From Acidimangrovimonas pyrenivorans (GTDB lineage Bacteria > Pseudomonadota > Alphaproteobacteria > Rhodobacterales > Rhodobacteraceae): DNA of 64,000 bases. Where the stretch lies: positions 186,001 to 250,000 of the forward strand of contig NZ_JBHRSK010000004.1 of the NCBI RefSeq assembly GCF_042643245.1, given 5' to 3'. The notes below the pieces were generated by a model that searched no databases, had not been told where the DNA came from, and was given only the letters and a program-made list of their open reading frames with translations. The position numbers were made by a program, and so were the translations under genes. Of the stretch, positions 51,509 through 60,232 are shown piece after piece (position 1 is the first letter of the stretch; each line of letters begins with the position of its first letter).

Positions 51509-52216
51509 CTACACCTCCAGCCACTCCTTGCGGATATCCTCGCGCGTGGCGAAATCGGCGGGCGTGCCGTTGTAGACGATCTCGCCATGGCCCATGACAT
51601 AGACCCGGGCGGCGATCTTGAGCGCGATCGACAGCTTCTGCTCGACCAGCAGGATCGAGACCCCGGCGCGGGCGATCTCGGCGATCAGCTCGCCGACCTG
51701 GTGGACGATGCGCGGCGCCAGCCCCTCGGTCGGTTCGTCGATCATGATCAGCTGCGGGTCGCCCATCAGCGTCCGGCAGATCGTCAGCATCTGCTTCTCG
51801 CCGCCCGACAGCACCCCGGCGGCGGTGTCGGCCCTCGCGGCCAGGTTGGGGAACATCTCGAGCATGTGGTCGATGGTCCAGCGCCCCGGCTTCTTCATGT
51901 CCTTGATGCCGAGGATCAGGTTCTGCCTCACCGTCATCATCGGGAAGATGTCGCGGCTCTCGGGCACGTAGCCCAGTCCGCGCAGGGCGATCTCGTGGCT
52001 TTGCAGCCCGTCGATCCGTTCGCCGCGGAAGCGGATCTCGCCCTCGGGCTCGACCTCGCCCATGATCGCCTTGACCGTGGTCGAGCGGCCGACGCCGTTG
52101 CGGCCGAGCAGGGCGACGACCTCGCCCTCGCCGATCTCGAGGTCAACCCCGCGCAACACGTGGCTCTTTCCGTAATAGGCGTGCAGGCCGTGGACGGACA
52201 GCATCGGGTCACTCAT
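51509..52216 (-). CDS. livF: branched-chain amino acid-type ABC transporter ATPase LivF
   Basis: 235 residues. It has signature LSGGEKQM, Walker B LIMIDEP and the LivF C-terminal region. Walker A reads GRNGVGRST, with Arg44 (codon at 52085-52087) in place of the near-invariant Lys. I recall similar GRNGVGRST versions in other proteobacteria, so it may be a functional variant. It is the last gene of the minus-strand import operon; the start overlaps livG by 4 bases. It is predicted to energise uptake with LivG. Confidence 0.92.
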   Translation of the reverse strand: MSDPMLSVHGLHAYYGKSHVLRGVDLEIGEGEVVALLGRNGVGRSTTVKAIMGEVEPEGEIRFRGERIDGLQSHEIALRGLGYVPESRDIFPMMTVRQNLILGIKDMKKPGRWTIDHMLEMFPNLAARADTAAGVLSGGEKQMLTICRTLMGDPQLIMIDEPTEGLAPRIVHQVGELIAEIARAGVSILLVEQKLSIALKIAARVYVMGHGEIVYNGTPADFATREDIRKEWLEV

Positions 52217-52989
52217 GCGGCGCCTCCGGTCAGGGGTAGGTCTTCGGCCTCGTCGCCGAGATAGGCCTCGCGCACCTTCGGGTCGCCGCGGATCTCGTCC
52301 GGCGTGCCCGAGGCGACGATCTCGCCATAGACCAGCACCGAGATCCGGTCTGACAGGCCGAAGACGACGCTCATGTCATGCTCGACGATCAGCAGCGTCT
52401 TGCCGCGCGTGGTCTTCTCGATCAGCGCGACGGCACGCTCGGTCTCGGAATGGCTCATCCCGGCGGTCGGTTCGTCGAGCAGGATGACATCGGCGCCGCC
52501 GGCGATGGTGATGGCGATCTCCAGCGTGCGCTGGTCGGCATAGGGCAGGGCGGCGGCGGGCAGATGCGCCTTGTCGATCAGCCCGACCAGGTCCAGCACC
52601 TCGGCGGTGCGCCGCTGCGCCGCCTTCAGGTTGCCGATGTTGCGCCAGAAGCTGTAGCCGGTGCCCAGCGACCACAGCACCGCGCAGCGCACGTTCTCGC
52701 GCACCGTCATGTTGGCGAAGATGTTCGAGACCTGGAAGCTGCGCGACAGGCCCATGCGGTTGACGACATGCGGCGCCAGGCACGAGATCGTCTGACCATG
52801 CAGCGCCACCGTGCCGCCGGTCGGCCAATGCAGCCCCGAGATCAGGTTGAACAGGGTCGACTTGCCGGCGCCGTTGGGGCCGATGATGGCGTGGCGCTCG
52901 CCCGGCTGGATGTCGAGGCTGACGCCGCGGATGATCTCGGCCGGGCCGAAATTCTTGGTCAGGTTCCGGATCGAGAGGGCAGGGGTCAT
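52213..52989 (-). CDS. livG: branched-chain amino acid-type ABC transporter ATPase LivG
   Basis: 258 residues. Walker A is GPNGAGKST (37-45, canonical Lys), Walker B VILLDEPTAGM, and the LivG-specific helical region is SLGTGYSFWRNIGNL. The usual LSGG signature is altered to LPYADQRTLEIA, which is normal for LivG-type proteins (LSYGxQR...). I use CAT 52987-52989, which overlaps the livM stop by 4 bases; an in-frame start 10 codons upstream lies within livM. Confidence 0.93.
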   Translation of the reverse strand: MTPALSIRNLTKNFGPAEIIRGVSLDIQPGERHAIIGPNGAGKSTLFNLISGLHWPTGGTVALHGQTISCLAPHVVNRMGLSRSFQVSNIFANMTVRENVRCAVLWSLGTGYSFWRNIGNLKAAQRRTAEVLDLVGLIDKAHLPAAALPYADQRTLEIAITIAGGADVILLDEPTAGMSHSETERAVALIEKTTRGKTLLIVEHDMSVVFGLSDRISVLVYGEIVASGTPDEIRGDPKVREAYLGDEAEDLPLTGGAA

Positions 52990-54251
52990 CGCCGGCCCTC
53001 CCGCTTGCCAGGCAGCCACAGCCGCAACAGCCCCAGCCCGGCGACCAGAAGCACCGCCGCCAGGCCCCAGGTCAGGGCGCTATCGGGCGGCAGCGGCTGG
53101 CCGAAGGGGGTGAAGACCTCGCCATAACCGTCGGTGATCCTTGTGACGACCTCGATCACGATCACCAGCCCGGCGGCCGCCAGCAGCGCCGCGACGGTGA
53201 CCTTGAGCCAGCCGAGCAAGCGCGCCCCGGCGCCCGGGCTGCGCATCCCGGTCCAGATCGCGCCGAAGATCCCGGCCAGGCCGGCCGGGGCGAAAAGGAC
53301 GATCGAGACGAAGAGCAGGCCGAGATAGAGCTGCCAGGCGGCCGAGAAATCCGACAGGTTCGACTGCATGTAGGTCAGGGCGACGGCGCCCAGGATCGGC
53401 CCGGCGAAGAAGCGGATGCCGCCGACATAGGCCATCAGCAGCACGAAGCCGGAGGGCAGCAGCGACAGCGACTCGGGCGTGAAGATCTCGTAGGTCACGG
53501 CCGCCATGCCGCCGGCCAGCCCGGCGAAGCCGCCGGCGGCCATGAAGATCAGGTAGCGCACGCGCTGCGGGTCGTAGCCGACGAACTCGACCCGCTGCGG
53601 GTTGTCGCGCACCGCCTCGCCGATCTTGCCCAGCGGCGTGCGGGTGAAGGCGAACATGGCGACGGTCGCCAGCAGGGTCCAGAAGGCGATGAACCAGTAG
53701 ACATTGCCGATCGGCCCGAGGTCGAAGCCGAACAGCAGCGGGCCGTAGGTCCGATCGCCCGAGATGCCCTCCTCGCCGCCGAACAGCGAGACGAACATGA
53801 AGCCGGCCGAGGCGATCAGCTCGGCGATGCCGAGCGAGATCATCGCGAAGGGGATGCCGGCGCGCTTGCAGGAGGGCCAGCCGATCACCGCCGCCGCCAG
53901 CAGCCCGCCGGCGAAGCCGACCAGCGGCAGGGCGACCATCGGGAAGTGGGCCCACAGGCCGTTGCCGTCATCGACCGCCTGCATGACATGCATCGCGGCA
54001 TAGCCGCCAAGGCCGAAATAGACCGCGTGGCCGAAGGACAGCAGTCCGGCCCGGCCCAGCAGCATGTTGTAGGACAGGGCGAAGACGATGTTGATGCCGA
54101 TGGCGTTGAACAGCGTCAGCAGGCTGCGCGACGGCCCCAGCGCCGGGATCAGCGCCAGGATCGCCGCCATCGCCAGAAACGGCAGCACGCGGGTGCGGAA
54201 TTTCTCGGCCGCCGAGGGCGCGAGGCTGGCCGGGGTGAAGGTGTCGGTCAA
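52986..54251 (-). CDS. livM: branched-chain amino acid-type ABC transporter permease LivM
   Basis: 421 residues, longer than the usual 310-360 owing to an added membrane helix pair at the C-terminus (about residues 345-415). The core carries the LivM motif SYNMLLGRAGLLSFGHAVYFGLGGY and EAVRDNPQRVEFVGYDPQRVRYLIF. The start is TTG 54249-54251, overlapping the livH stop (TTGA), an uncommon start codon but a tight coupling. Inner-membrane partner of LivH. Confidence 0.92.
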   Translation of the reverse strand: MTDTFTPASLAPSAAEKFRTRVLPFLAMAAILALIPALGPSRSLLTLFNAIGINIVFALSYNMLLGRAGLLSFGHAVYFGLGGYAAMHVMQAVDDGNGLWAHFPMVALPLVGFAGGLLAAAVIGWPSCKRAGIPFAMISLGIAELIASAGFMFVSLFGGEEGISGDRTYGPLLFGFDLGPIGNVYWFIAFWTLLATVAMFAFTRTPLGKIGEAVRDNPQRVEFVGYDPQRVRYLIFMAAGGFAGLAGGMAAVTYEIFTPESLSLLPSGFVLLMAYVGGIRFFAGPILGAVALTYMQSNLSDFSAAWQLYLGLLFVSIVLFAPAGLAGIFGAIWTGMRSPGAGARLLGWLKVTVAALLAAAGLVIVIEVVTRITDGYGEVFTPFGQPLPPDSALTWGLAAVLLVAGLGLLRLWLPGKREGRR

Positions 54252-55180
54252 AATTCACGGTCTCCCATCAGGCCGCGCGGGCGGATCATCAGCACCAGCA
54301 CGAGAAGCAGGAAGGGCAGCATCGGCGCGATCGAGGCGATCGAGATGCCGCCGAGTTCGGAGCTCGGGCTGAGGCCGGCGAAGCCGAAGATCTCGCCGAA
54401 GGTGGTGTCGATCGAGATCGCGAAGGTCTGCAGCAGGCCGATCAGCAGCGAGGCGATGAAGGCGCCCTCGAGGCTGCCCATGCCGCCGACGACGACGACG
54501 ACGAAGACGATCGGCCCGATCGAGGTGGCCATGCCCGGCTCGGTGACGAGGTAGTTGCCGCCGATGACGCCGGCGAGGCCGGCAAGGCCGCAGCCGAAGC
54601 CGAAGACGGTCATGAAGATGCGCGGCACGTTGTGGCCGAGATGGCCGACCATGTGCGGATGGGTCAGCGCCGCCTGGATGATCAGCCCGGCGCGGGTGCG
54701 CTTGAGCAGGTACCACAGCGCCGCCAGCATCGCGACCGAGATCAGCAGCATGAAGCCGCGATAGGCCGGGTACTGGGTGCCGAACAGGGTGAAGAGCGGG
54801 AAGTCGAGCGCGGCGGGCACTTCATAGGCCACCGGCAGCTTGCCGAAGACGATCTTGACCAGCTCGTCGATCAGGTAGGCGAGGCCGAAGGTGAACAGCA
54901 GTTCCGCGACATGGCCGCCGCCATGGACCCGCCTGAGCCCCCATTTCTCGACCCCGGCACCGACCAGTCCGACAAGGACCGGGGCGAGGAACAGCGCCAC
55001 CCAGAAACCGGTGACCGAGCCGACGGCGAAGGCGAAATAGGCGCCCAGCATGTAGAAGCTGGCATGGGCGAAGTTGAGCACGCCCATCATGCTGAAGATC
55101 AGCGTCAGGCCGCTCGACAGCATGAACAGCAGCAGCCCGTAGATGACCCCGTTGAGGAGCGAAAAGAGAATGGTTTCCAT
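54248..55180 (-). CDS. livH: branched-chain amino acid-type ABC transporter permease LivH
   Basis: 310 residues with about eight membrane helices and LivH signatures (FSLLNGVIYGLLLFMLSSG, MGVLNFAHASFYMLGAY, GGMGSLEGAFIASLLIGL). I start at CAT 55178-55180 with GGGGAC on the minus strand as ribosome site. A GTG 18 bases upstream is an alternative. The gene precedes livM with overlap and follows the binding protein gene by 97 bases. Confidence 0.93.
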   Translation of the reverse strand: METILFSLLNGVIYGLLLFMLSSGLTLIFSMMGVLNFAHASFYMLGAYFAFAVGSVTGFWVALFLAPVLVGLVGAGVEKWGLRRVHGGGHVAELLFTFGLAYLIDELVKIVFGKLPVAYEVPAALDFPLFTLFGTQYPAYRGFMLLISVAMLAALWYLLKRTRAGLIIQAALTHPHMVGHLGHNVPRIFMTVFGFGCGLAGLAGVIGGNYLVTEPGMATSIGPIVFVVVVVGGMGSLEGAFIASLLIGLLQTFAISIDTTFGEIFGFAGLSPSSELGGISIASIAPMLPFLLLVLVLMIRPRGLMGDREF

Positions 55181-55277
55181 GATGTCCCCGGCTTGCACGG
55201 GTCCGCCCGAGGGCGCCCCGGTGGTCGCGCGCCCGGAGGGCCGGGCGCGCGGCTCTAGAGTGCAGGCGTCAGGCCGG

Positions 55278-56519
55278 TCAGCCCGGACGCTTCATCTTGC
55301 AAGTGGTGGCCATCTTGGTATCGGCCGCCGGGATCTCTCCGCCCGGATCGGTGACGAAGCCGTAGGGCAGCCCCTCGACGCCGTATTTCGCCTTGTCCGA
55401 GAAGGTCGAGATATAGAGGTTCTGCAGCAGCTGGTGGTTGTCAGCCCGCATGCTGACCGGACCGTAGGGCGTGTCGTAGGTCATGCCTTCGAGCGCCTTG
55501 GCGACCTTTGCCGGATCGGCGCTGCCGACCTCGTTGACCGCCTTCTCGAACATCCCCATCAGGGTGAAGACGCGCAGGTAGTAGTAGTCGACCCCGTATT
55601 TCTTCTGGAAGTCGTCCATCACCGCGCGCTGTTCCGGCGAGGTCGGGATGTTCGAGTTGAACTCGGACACCTGCTTGACCAGGCCGACGCCGGCCTTGCC
55701 CATCGCCGTCGGCGTGCCGAGGCCGCCGCCGTAGAAGGTCAGGTAGGGGATCTTCTGGCCCGCATCGGCCGCCGCCTTGATCAGCAGCGACAGGTCCTGG
55801 CCCCAGTTGCCGGTGATGACGACCTGGGCGCCCGAGGCGGTGATCTTCTGCACGTAGGGCGTGAAGTCCTTGACCTTGCCCAGCGGGTGCAGCTCGTTGC
55901 CGACGATCTCGATGTCGGGCCGCTTGGCCTTGATCATGCTGACGGCCGCCTTGGCCACCGCCTTGCCGAAGGAATAGTCCTGGCCGATGATATAGGCCTT
56001 CTTGATGTCCTTCTGTTTCGCCAGCCAGTCGGTCAACGCCGCCATCTTCATGTCGGCATCGGCGTCGAAGCGGAAATGCCAGAAGCTGCAGCGGTCATTG
56101 GTGAAGGCCGGGTCGACCGCGGCGTAGTTGAGGAACACCACCTCGTCGCCCGGGTTGCGGCGGTTGTGCTTGTCGATGGCGTCGATCAGCGCCGAGGCTA
56201 CCGAAGAGCCGTTGCCCTGGGTGATGTAGTGGATGCCCTGGTCGATCGCCTTCTGCAGCTGGATCAGGCTTTCCTTGGGGTTGATCTTGTTGTCGAAGGG
56301 TACGATCTCGACCTTCATCCCCGCAGCGCCGCCCTTGGCGTTGATCATGTCGGCGGCATAGGTGAAATGCTTGAGCCCGGCATCGCCGACATTGGCGAAG
56401 GGCCCGGACAGCGGGTCGATATAGGCAATCTTGATCGTGTCGGCTTGGGCCATGGTGGCCGCGCCCAGACCGGACAGCGCAACAGCGGCTGCGGCCCCGA
56501 GCATCTTCAGGAATCGCAT
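55278..56519 (-). CDS. ABC transporter substrate-binding protein (LivJ-like, type I periplasmic fold)
   Basis: 413 residues. The Sec signal peptide ends AQA before Asp27; the mature protein begins DTIKIAYIDPLSGPFANVG, typical of the branched-chain amino acid/amide-binding family (Peripla_BP_6). Such proteins also bind aromatic or aliphatic acids, so the ligand is open. The neighbouring acyl-CoA catabolic genes favour a carboxylate. I start at CAT 56517-56519 (GGAGGAGACCC before it on the minus strand). It is first of the liv operon and divergent from the beta-oxidation-like operon. Confidence 0.93.
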   Translation of the reverse strand: MRFLKMLGAAAAVALSGLGAATMAQADTIKIAYIDPLSGPFANVGDAGLKHFTYAADMINAKGGAAGMKVEIVPFDNKINPKESLIQLQKAIDQGIHYITQGNGSSVASALIDAIDKHNRRNPGDEVVFLNYAAVDPAFTNDRCSFWHFRFDADADMKMAALTDWLAKQKDIKKAYIIGQDYSFGKAVAKAAVSMIKAKRPDIEIVGNELHPLGKVKDFTPYVQKITASGAQVVITGNWGQDLSLLIKAAADAGQKIPYLTFYGGGLGTPTAMGKAGVGLVKQVSEFNSNIPTSPEQRAVMDDFQKKYGVDYYYLRVFTLMGMFEKAVNEVGSADPAKVAKALEGMTYDTPYGPVSMRADNHQLLQNLYISTFSDKAKYGVEGLPYGFVTDPGGEIPAADTKMATTCKMKRPG

Positions 56520-56598
56520 GGGTCTCCTCCCTATTGGTTGGGCCGGCAGGGGACGATCTGCGTCGCCTTGCCCGTGCGCCGGCTGGCAACTCCGATAC

Positions 56599-56630
56599 CA
56601 ATGCAAAAGGGGGAAGGGCTCTCTTGTCAA
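56599..56630 (-). promoter_or_regulatory. Candidate promoter/operator of the import operon
   Basis: On the minus strand a perfect TTGACA -35 (56630-56625) is followed after 17 bases by TTTGCA, a poor -10, which lies inside TTTTGCATTG (56608-56599), the same ten bases found in the operator at 48679-48688. Confidence 0.4.
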
Positions 56631-56652
56631 GGATTTTGCGGAACTCTATTCT
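56624..56652 (+). promoter_or_regulatory. Candidate sigma-70 promoter of the beta-oxidation-like operon
   Basis: TTGTCA at 56624-56629 and TATTCT at 56647-56652 with an exact 17-base spacer, 174 bases before the SDR start. The palindrome at 56649-56663 overlaps the -10 and likely start point, which favours repression. Confidence 0.6.
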
Positions 56653-56663
56653 GCTATGCGAAA
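56649..56663. promoter_or_regulatory. Candidate operator, TTCTGC-TAT-GCGAAA
   Basis: A 15-bp imperfect palindrome with a 3-base centre, matching the site at 48674-48688 in 12 of 15 positions, including the whole left arm. Confidence 0.5.
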
Positions 56664-56825
56664 AGCAACTCTGCATCGGCAGCAGGGGACGCGACGGGCA
56701 GGGAGGCCGCGCGTCAGGCCCGTTCCGGGTCCGGCCGGGCGCTTTGATACGGAATTTCACACACCGCGGCAGAGGGATGCGGGCGAAGGCCCGGCCGCGC
56801 CGCGGGCAAGGGAGGACACAGCCGA

Positions 56826-57647
56826 ATGACACCCCAAACCCTGTTCGATCTCAGCGGCAAGGTGGCGCTGGTCACCGGCGGCGCCACCGGAATCGGCCGG
56901 ATGGCGGCCGAGGGACTGGTGCGCGCCGGCGCAAGGGTGCTGATCGCCAGCCGCAAGGGCGATGCCTGCACCGCCGTGGCCGAGGAGCTGAACGTGCTCG
57001 GCGCGCCGGGCAGCGCCGAGGGATTCGCTGGCGACGTGGCGAGCGAGGACGGGGTCAAGGCGCTGGCGGCCGAGGTCGGCGAGCGCAGCGACGCGCTGCA
57101 CATCCTGATGAACAATGCCGGTCGCAGTTGGGGCGCGCCGCTGGACGAATTTCCCTACGACGCCTGGGACAAGGTGCTGCGGCTCAACCTCACCGGCCTC
57201 TTCGCCCTGACCCAGGCGCTGCTGCCGCGGCTGGAAGCGGCCGCCAGCGACGACGACCCGGCCCGGGTGGTCAACCTGGGCTCGGTGATGGGCGAGGTGC
57301 CGATGGGCGACGGCGCCTACAGCTATGCCGCCTCGAAGGCGGCGGTGCATCACATGACCAGGATCCTCGCCAAGGAACTGGCCGACCGGCGGATCACGGT
57401 CAACGCGCTGGCGCCGGGGCCGTTCGTGTCGAAGATGACCGCCTTCGCCACCGCCGATCCGGGGATGCGCGAGAAGGTCGGGGCCGGCGTGCCGCTGGGC
57501 CGCGTCGGCCGGCCCGAGGACATCGCCGGCGCGATGCTGTTCCTCTGCGGCCGGGGCGGCGCCTACGTCACCGGCGCGGTGCTGCCGATCAGCGGCGGCG
57601 TCAACGTGATGACCGGCCCGGCGCTGTTCGACGAGGCCACGGCATGA
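56826..57647 (+). CDS. SDR-family dehydrogenase
   Basis: 273 residues with a classical SDR active site: TGGATGIG (17-24), NNAG (96-99), Ser153, Tyr167 and Lys171, and PISGGVNV near the C-terminus. It resembles RhlG/FabG-like 3-oxoacyl reductases. It is the first gene of the divergent catabolic operon. ATG 56826 follows GGGAGGACACAGCCG. The end overlaps the MaoC-type gene as ATGA. Confidence 0.9.
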   Translation: MTPQTLFDLSGKVALVTGGATGIGRMAAEGLVRAGARVLIASRKGDACTAVAEELNVLGAPGSAEGFAGDVASEDGVKALAAEVGERSDALHILMNNAGRSWGAPLDEFPYDAWDKVLRLNLTGLFALTQALLPRLEAAASDDDPARVVNLGSVMGEVPMGDGAYSYAASKAAVHHMTRILAKELADRRITVNALAPGPFVSKMTAFATADPGMREKVGAGVPLGRVGRPEDIAGAMLFLCGRGGAYVTGAVLPISGGVNVMTGPALFDEATA

Positions 57648-58129
57648 GCGAGTCGGCTGTCGTGGAACTGACCCCGGCCGAACTGGCCGGGAAGGTCGGG
57701 CAGGAACTGGGCGTCTCGCGCTGGTTCACCGTCGACCAGGCCCGGATCGACGCCTTCGCCGAGGTCTCCGAGGATCACCAGTTCATCCATGTCGATCCCG
57801 CCCGTGCCGCCGCCGAAACCCCGTTCGGCGGCACCATCGCCCACGGCTTCCTGACCCTGTCGCTGCTCTCGGCCATGGCCTATGACGCCCAGCCGCAGCT
57901 CAAGGGCATCCGGATGAGCGTGAATTACGGCTTCGACCGGGTCCGCTTTCTGTCGCCGGTGCCGGCCGGCGCCCGGATCCGCGGCCGCTTCACCCTGAAA
58001 TCGGCCGAGGAGCGGGTGCCGGGCGAGGTCACCGTCTGCTGGAGCGTGGTGGTCGAGATCGAGGGCCAGGAGAAACCCGCGCTGGCGGCCGACTGGCTCG
58101 GCCGGCGCTATCTGGAGGGAACCGCATGA
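57644..58129 (+). CDS. MaoC-family (R)-specific enoyl-CoA hydratase
   Basis: 161 residues, single hot-dog fold. The hydratase-2 motif covers FAEVSEDHQFIHVDP with the catalytic Asp/His pair, followed by FGGTIAHGFLTLSLLS. It hydrates trans-2-enoyl-CoA to (R)-3-hydroxyacyl-CoA, pairing logically with the SDRs on each side, which could oxidise (R)-hydroxy products. It overlaps both neighbours by 4 bases (ATGA). Confidence 0.92.
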   Translation: MSESAVVELTPAELAGKVGQELGVSRWFTVDQARIDAFAEVSEDHQFIHVDPARAAAETPFGGTIAHGFLTLSLLSAMAYDAQPQLKGIRMSVNYGFDRVRFLSPVPAGARIRGRFTLKSAEERVPGEVTVCWSVVVEIEGQEKPALAADWLGRRYLEGTA

Positions 58130-59028
58130 GCATTCGATTCGACGATCGCGTCGCCATCGTCACCGGCGCCGGGGCCGGGCTGGGCCGCGCCCATGCGCTG
58201 GGGCTGGCCGAACGCGGCGCCAGGGTCGTGGTCAACGATTTCGCCGATCCCGAGGCCGTGGTCGCGGAGATCGAGGCCGCCGGCGGCGCGGCGATGGCCG
58301 ACAGGGGCGACGTCTCGAAGGTGGCCGACGTCACCGCGATGGTCGAGGCGGCGAAGGCCAAGTGGGGCCGGATCGACATTCTGGTCAACAACGCCGGCAT
58401 CCTGCGCGACAAGAGCTTCGCCAAGATGAGCCTCGAGGACGTGCAGAAGGTCCTCGACGTCCACCTGATGGGCTCGACGATCTGCACCCATGCGGTCTGG
58501 CCGATCATGCGCGAACAGGGCTACGGCCGCGTCGTCTTCACGTCCTCGGCCTCCGGCCTCTACGGCAATTTCGGCCAGTCGAACTACGGCGCGGCCAAGG
58601 CCGGGATGCTGGGGCTGATGAACGTGCTGCACCTCGAGGGGGCGAAATACGGCATCCATGTCAACATGCTGGCGCCGACGGCGACGACGCAGATGACCGA
58701 GGACCTGCTGCCGCCCGACGCCGCCGAGCTGCTCCAGCCCGAGACCATCACCCCGGGCCTGCTGTGGCTGGTCTCGGATCACGCCCCCAGTCGCTTCATC
58801 CTCGCCGCCGGCGGCGGCTGTTTCGCCCGCACCCGGATCTACGAGACCCGCGGCATCTGCCTGACCGGCGACGAGCTGACGCCGGAGATGGTCGGCGAGC
58901 TGGCGCACCAGATCTCCGACCCCAAGGGGCAGGAGGAGATCGAGACCGCTTTCACCCAGACCCGAAATTTCGCCCGCCGTGCGGCCGAGGCCAAGGGCCT
59001 GACGCTGCACTGGCACGAGGAGAAATGA
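58126..59028 (+). CDS. SDR-family dehydrogenase, multifunctional-enzyme-2 (R)-hydroxyacyl-CoA type
   Basis: 300 residues. The first 200 residues resemble the (3R)-hydroxyacyl-CoA dehydrogenase domain of peroxisomal MFE-2: TGAGAGLGRAHALGLAERGA, NNAGILRDKSFAKM, Ser141, Tyr154 and Lys158. The C-terminal about 80 residues, including FARTRIYETRG, extend past the SDR fold as in that group. With the MaoC gene beside it, this would make a split (R)-specific beta-oxidation module. It overlaps the MaoC-type gene; the next start is 1 base past the stop. Confidence 0.9.
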   Translation: MSIRFDDRVAIVTGAGAGLGRAHALGLAERGARVVVNDFADPEAVVAEIEAAGGAAMADRGDVSKVADVTAMVEAAKAKWGRIDILVNNAGILRDKSFAKMSLEDVQKVLDVHLMGSTICTHAVWPIMREQGYGRVVFTSSASGLYGNFGQSNYGAAKAGMLGLMNVLHLEGAKYGIHVNMLAPTATTQMTEDLLPPDAAELLQPETITPGLLWLVSDHAPSRFILAAGGGCFARTRIYETRGICLTGDELTPEMVGELAHQISDPKGQEEIETAFTQTRNFARRAAEAKGLTLHWHEEK

Positions 59029-59029
59029 G

Positions 59030-60232
59030 ATGAGAGACGCCGTTATCGTTTCCACCGCCCGCACCCCGATCGGCAAGGCCTATCGCGGGGCGTTCAACGA
59101 CACCCAGGCCCAGACGCTGGCCGGCCACGCCATATCCCAGGCCGTCGCCCGCGCCGGGATCGACCCGTCCACGGTCGAGGACGTGGTGGTCGGCGCCGCG
59201 CTTCAGCAGGGCTCCACCGGCGGCAACATCGCCCGCCAGGCGGCGCTGCGGGCCGGGCTGCCCGTCACCGTCGCCGGCATGTCGGTCGACCGCCAATGCG
59301 CCAGCGGCATGATGGCCATCGCCACCGCCGCCAAGCAGGTGCTCTACGACGGCATGGAGGTCGCGGTCGGCGGCGGGGTCGAATCGATCTCGCTGGTCCA
59401 GAACGACAAGATGAACCGCTTCCGCGGCTCGGATGCCGAGCTGGTGGCGATGCACCCGGCGGTCTACATGTCGATGCTGGAAACCGCCGAGGTGGTCGCC
59501 GAGCGATACGGCGTCAGCCGCGAGGCGCAGGACGCCTATGCGCTGCAGTCGCAGCAGCGCACCGCCGCCGCGCAGGAGGCCGGGCGATTCGACGCCGAGA
59601 TCGCGCCGCTGAAGACCGTGATGAAGGTGCAGGACCGCGAGACCGGCGAGATCTCGGATCGCGAGGTGACGCTGGCCAAGGACGAGGGCAACCGGCCCTC
59701 GACCACGCTGGCGGGGCTGCAAGGGCTCAAGCCGGTGTTCAAGGACGGGCTGCGGGTGAAGGAAGGCCGCTTCATCACCGCCGGCAATGCCAGCCAGCTT
59801 TCCGACGGCGCCTCGGCCGCGGTGGTGATGGAGGCCAAGGCGGCCGAGAAGCAGGGGCTGCAGCCGCTGGGCCGTTATGTCGGCATGGCCGTGGCGGGCT
59901 GCGAGCCCGACGAGATGGGCATCGGCCCGGTCTTTGCGGTGCCCAAGCTGTTGCAGAAGAACGGCCTCAAGATGGACGATATCGGGTTGTGGGAACTCAA
60001 CGAGGCCTTCGCCGTCCAGGTCCTCTATTGCCGCGACAAGCTGGGGATCCCCGACGAACTGCTCAATGTCGATGGCGGCGCCATTTCCGTCGGCCATCCC
60101 TATGGCATGTCGGGCGCCCGCATGGTCGGCCACGCCCTGATCGAGGGCAAGCGGCGCGGCGCCAAGTATGTCGTCTGCACCATGTGCGTCGGCGGCGGCA
60201 TGGGGGCGGCCGGCCTGTTCGAGGTGTTCTGA
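59030..60232 (+). CDS. thiolase family acetyl-CoA acyltransferase
   Basis: 400 residues. The nucleophilic Cys90 is in VDRQCASGMMA; the C-terminal catalytic His is in GGAISVGHPYGMSGAR and the second Cys in CTMCVGGGMGAAG. It cleaves 3-oxoacyl-CoA (degradative type judged by operon) in the cytosol. It is followed immediately by the nitronate monooxygenase gene with no gap. Confidence 0.95.
   Translation: MRDAVIVSTARTPIGKAYRGAFNDTQAQTLAGHAISQAVARAGIDPSTVEDVVVGAALQQGSTGGNIARQAALRAGLPVTVAGMSVDRQCASGMMAIATAAKQVLYDGMEVAVGGGVESISLVQNDKMNRFRGSDAELVAMHPAVYMSMLETAEVVAERYGVSREAQDAYALQSQQRTAAAQEAGRFDAEIAPLKTVMKVQDRETGEISDREVTLAKDEGNRPSTTLAGLQGLKPVFKDGLRVKEGRFITAGNASQLSDGASAAVVMEAKAAEKQGLQPLGRYVGMAVAGCEPDEMGIGPVFAVPKLLQKNGLKMDDIGLWELNEAFAVQVLYCRDKLGIPDELLNVDGGAISVGHPYGMSGARMVGHALIEGKRRGAKYVVCTMCVGGGMGAAGLFEVF

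Larger units (their letters stand above)
56520..56825. other. Divergent control region between the import and beta-oxidation-like operons
   Basis: 306 bases without a gene. It holds back-to-back promoters whose -35 boxes overlap in the palindrome TTGTCAA (56624-56630), and three copies or halves of the TTYTGC/GCRAAA motif (56599-56608, 56634-56639, 56649-56663). Beyond 56665 I see only ribosome-site-like purine runs before the SDR start. Confidence 0.6.

Noticed and set aside
51301..51597. 98-codon plus-strand gene across family II copy C
   Set aside because: The frame consists of the tandem duplication and repeat ends; peptide repeats mirror the DNA repeats, and its end runs into livF antisense.
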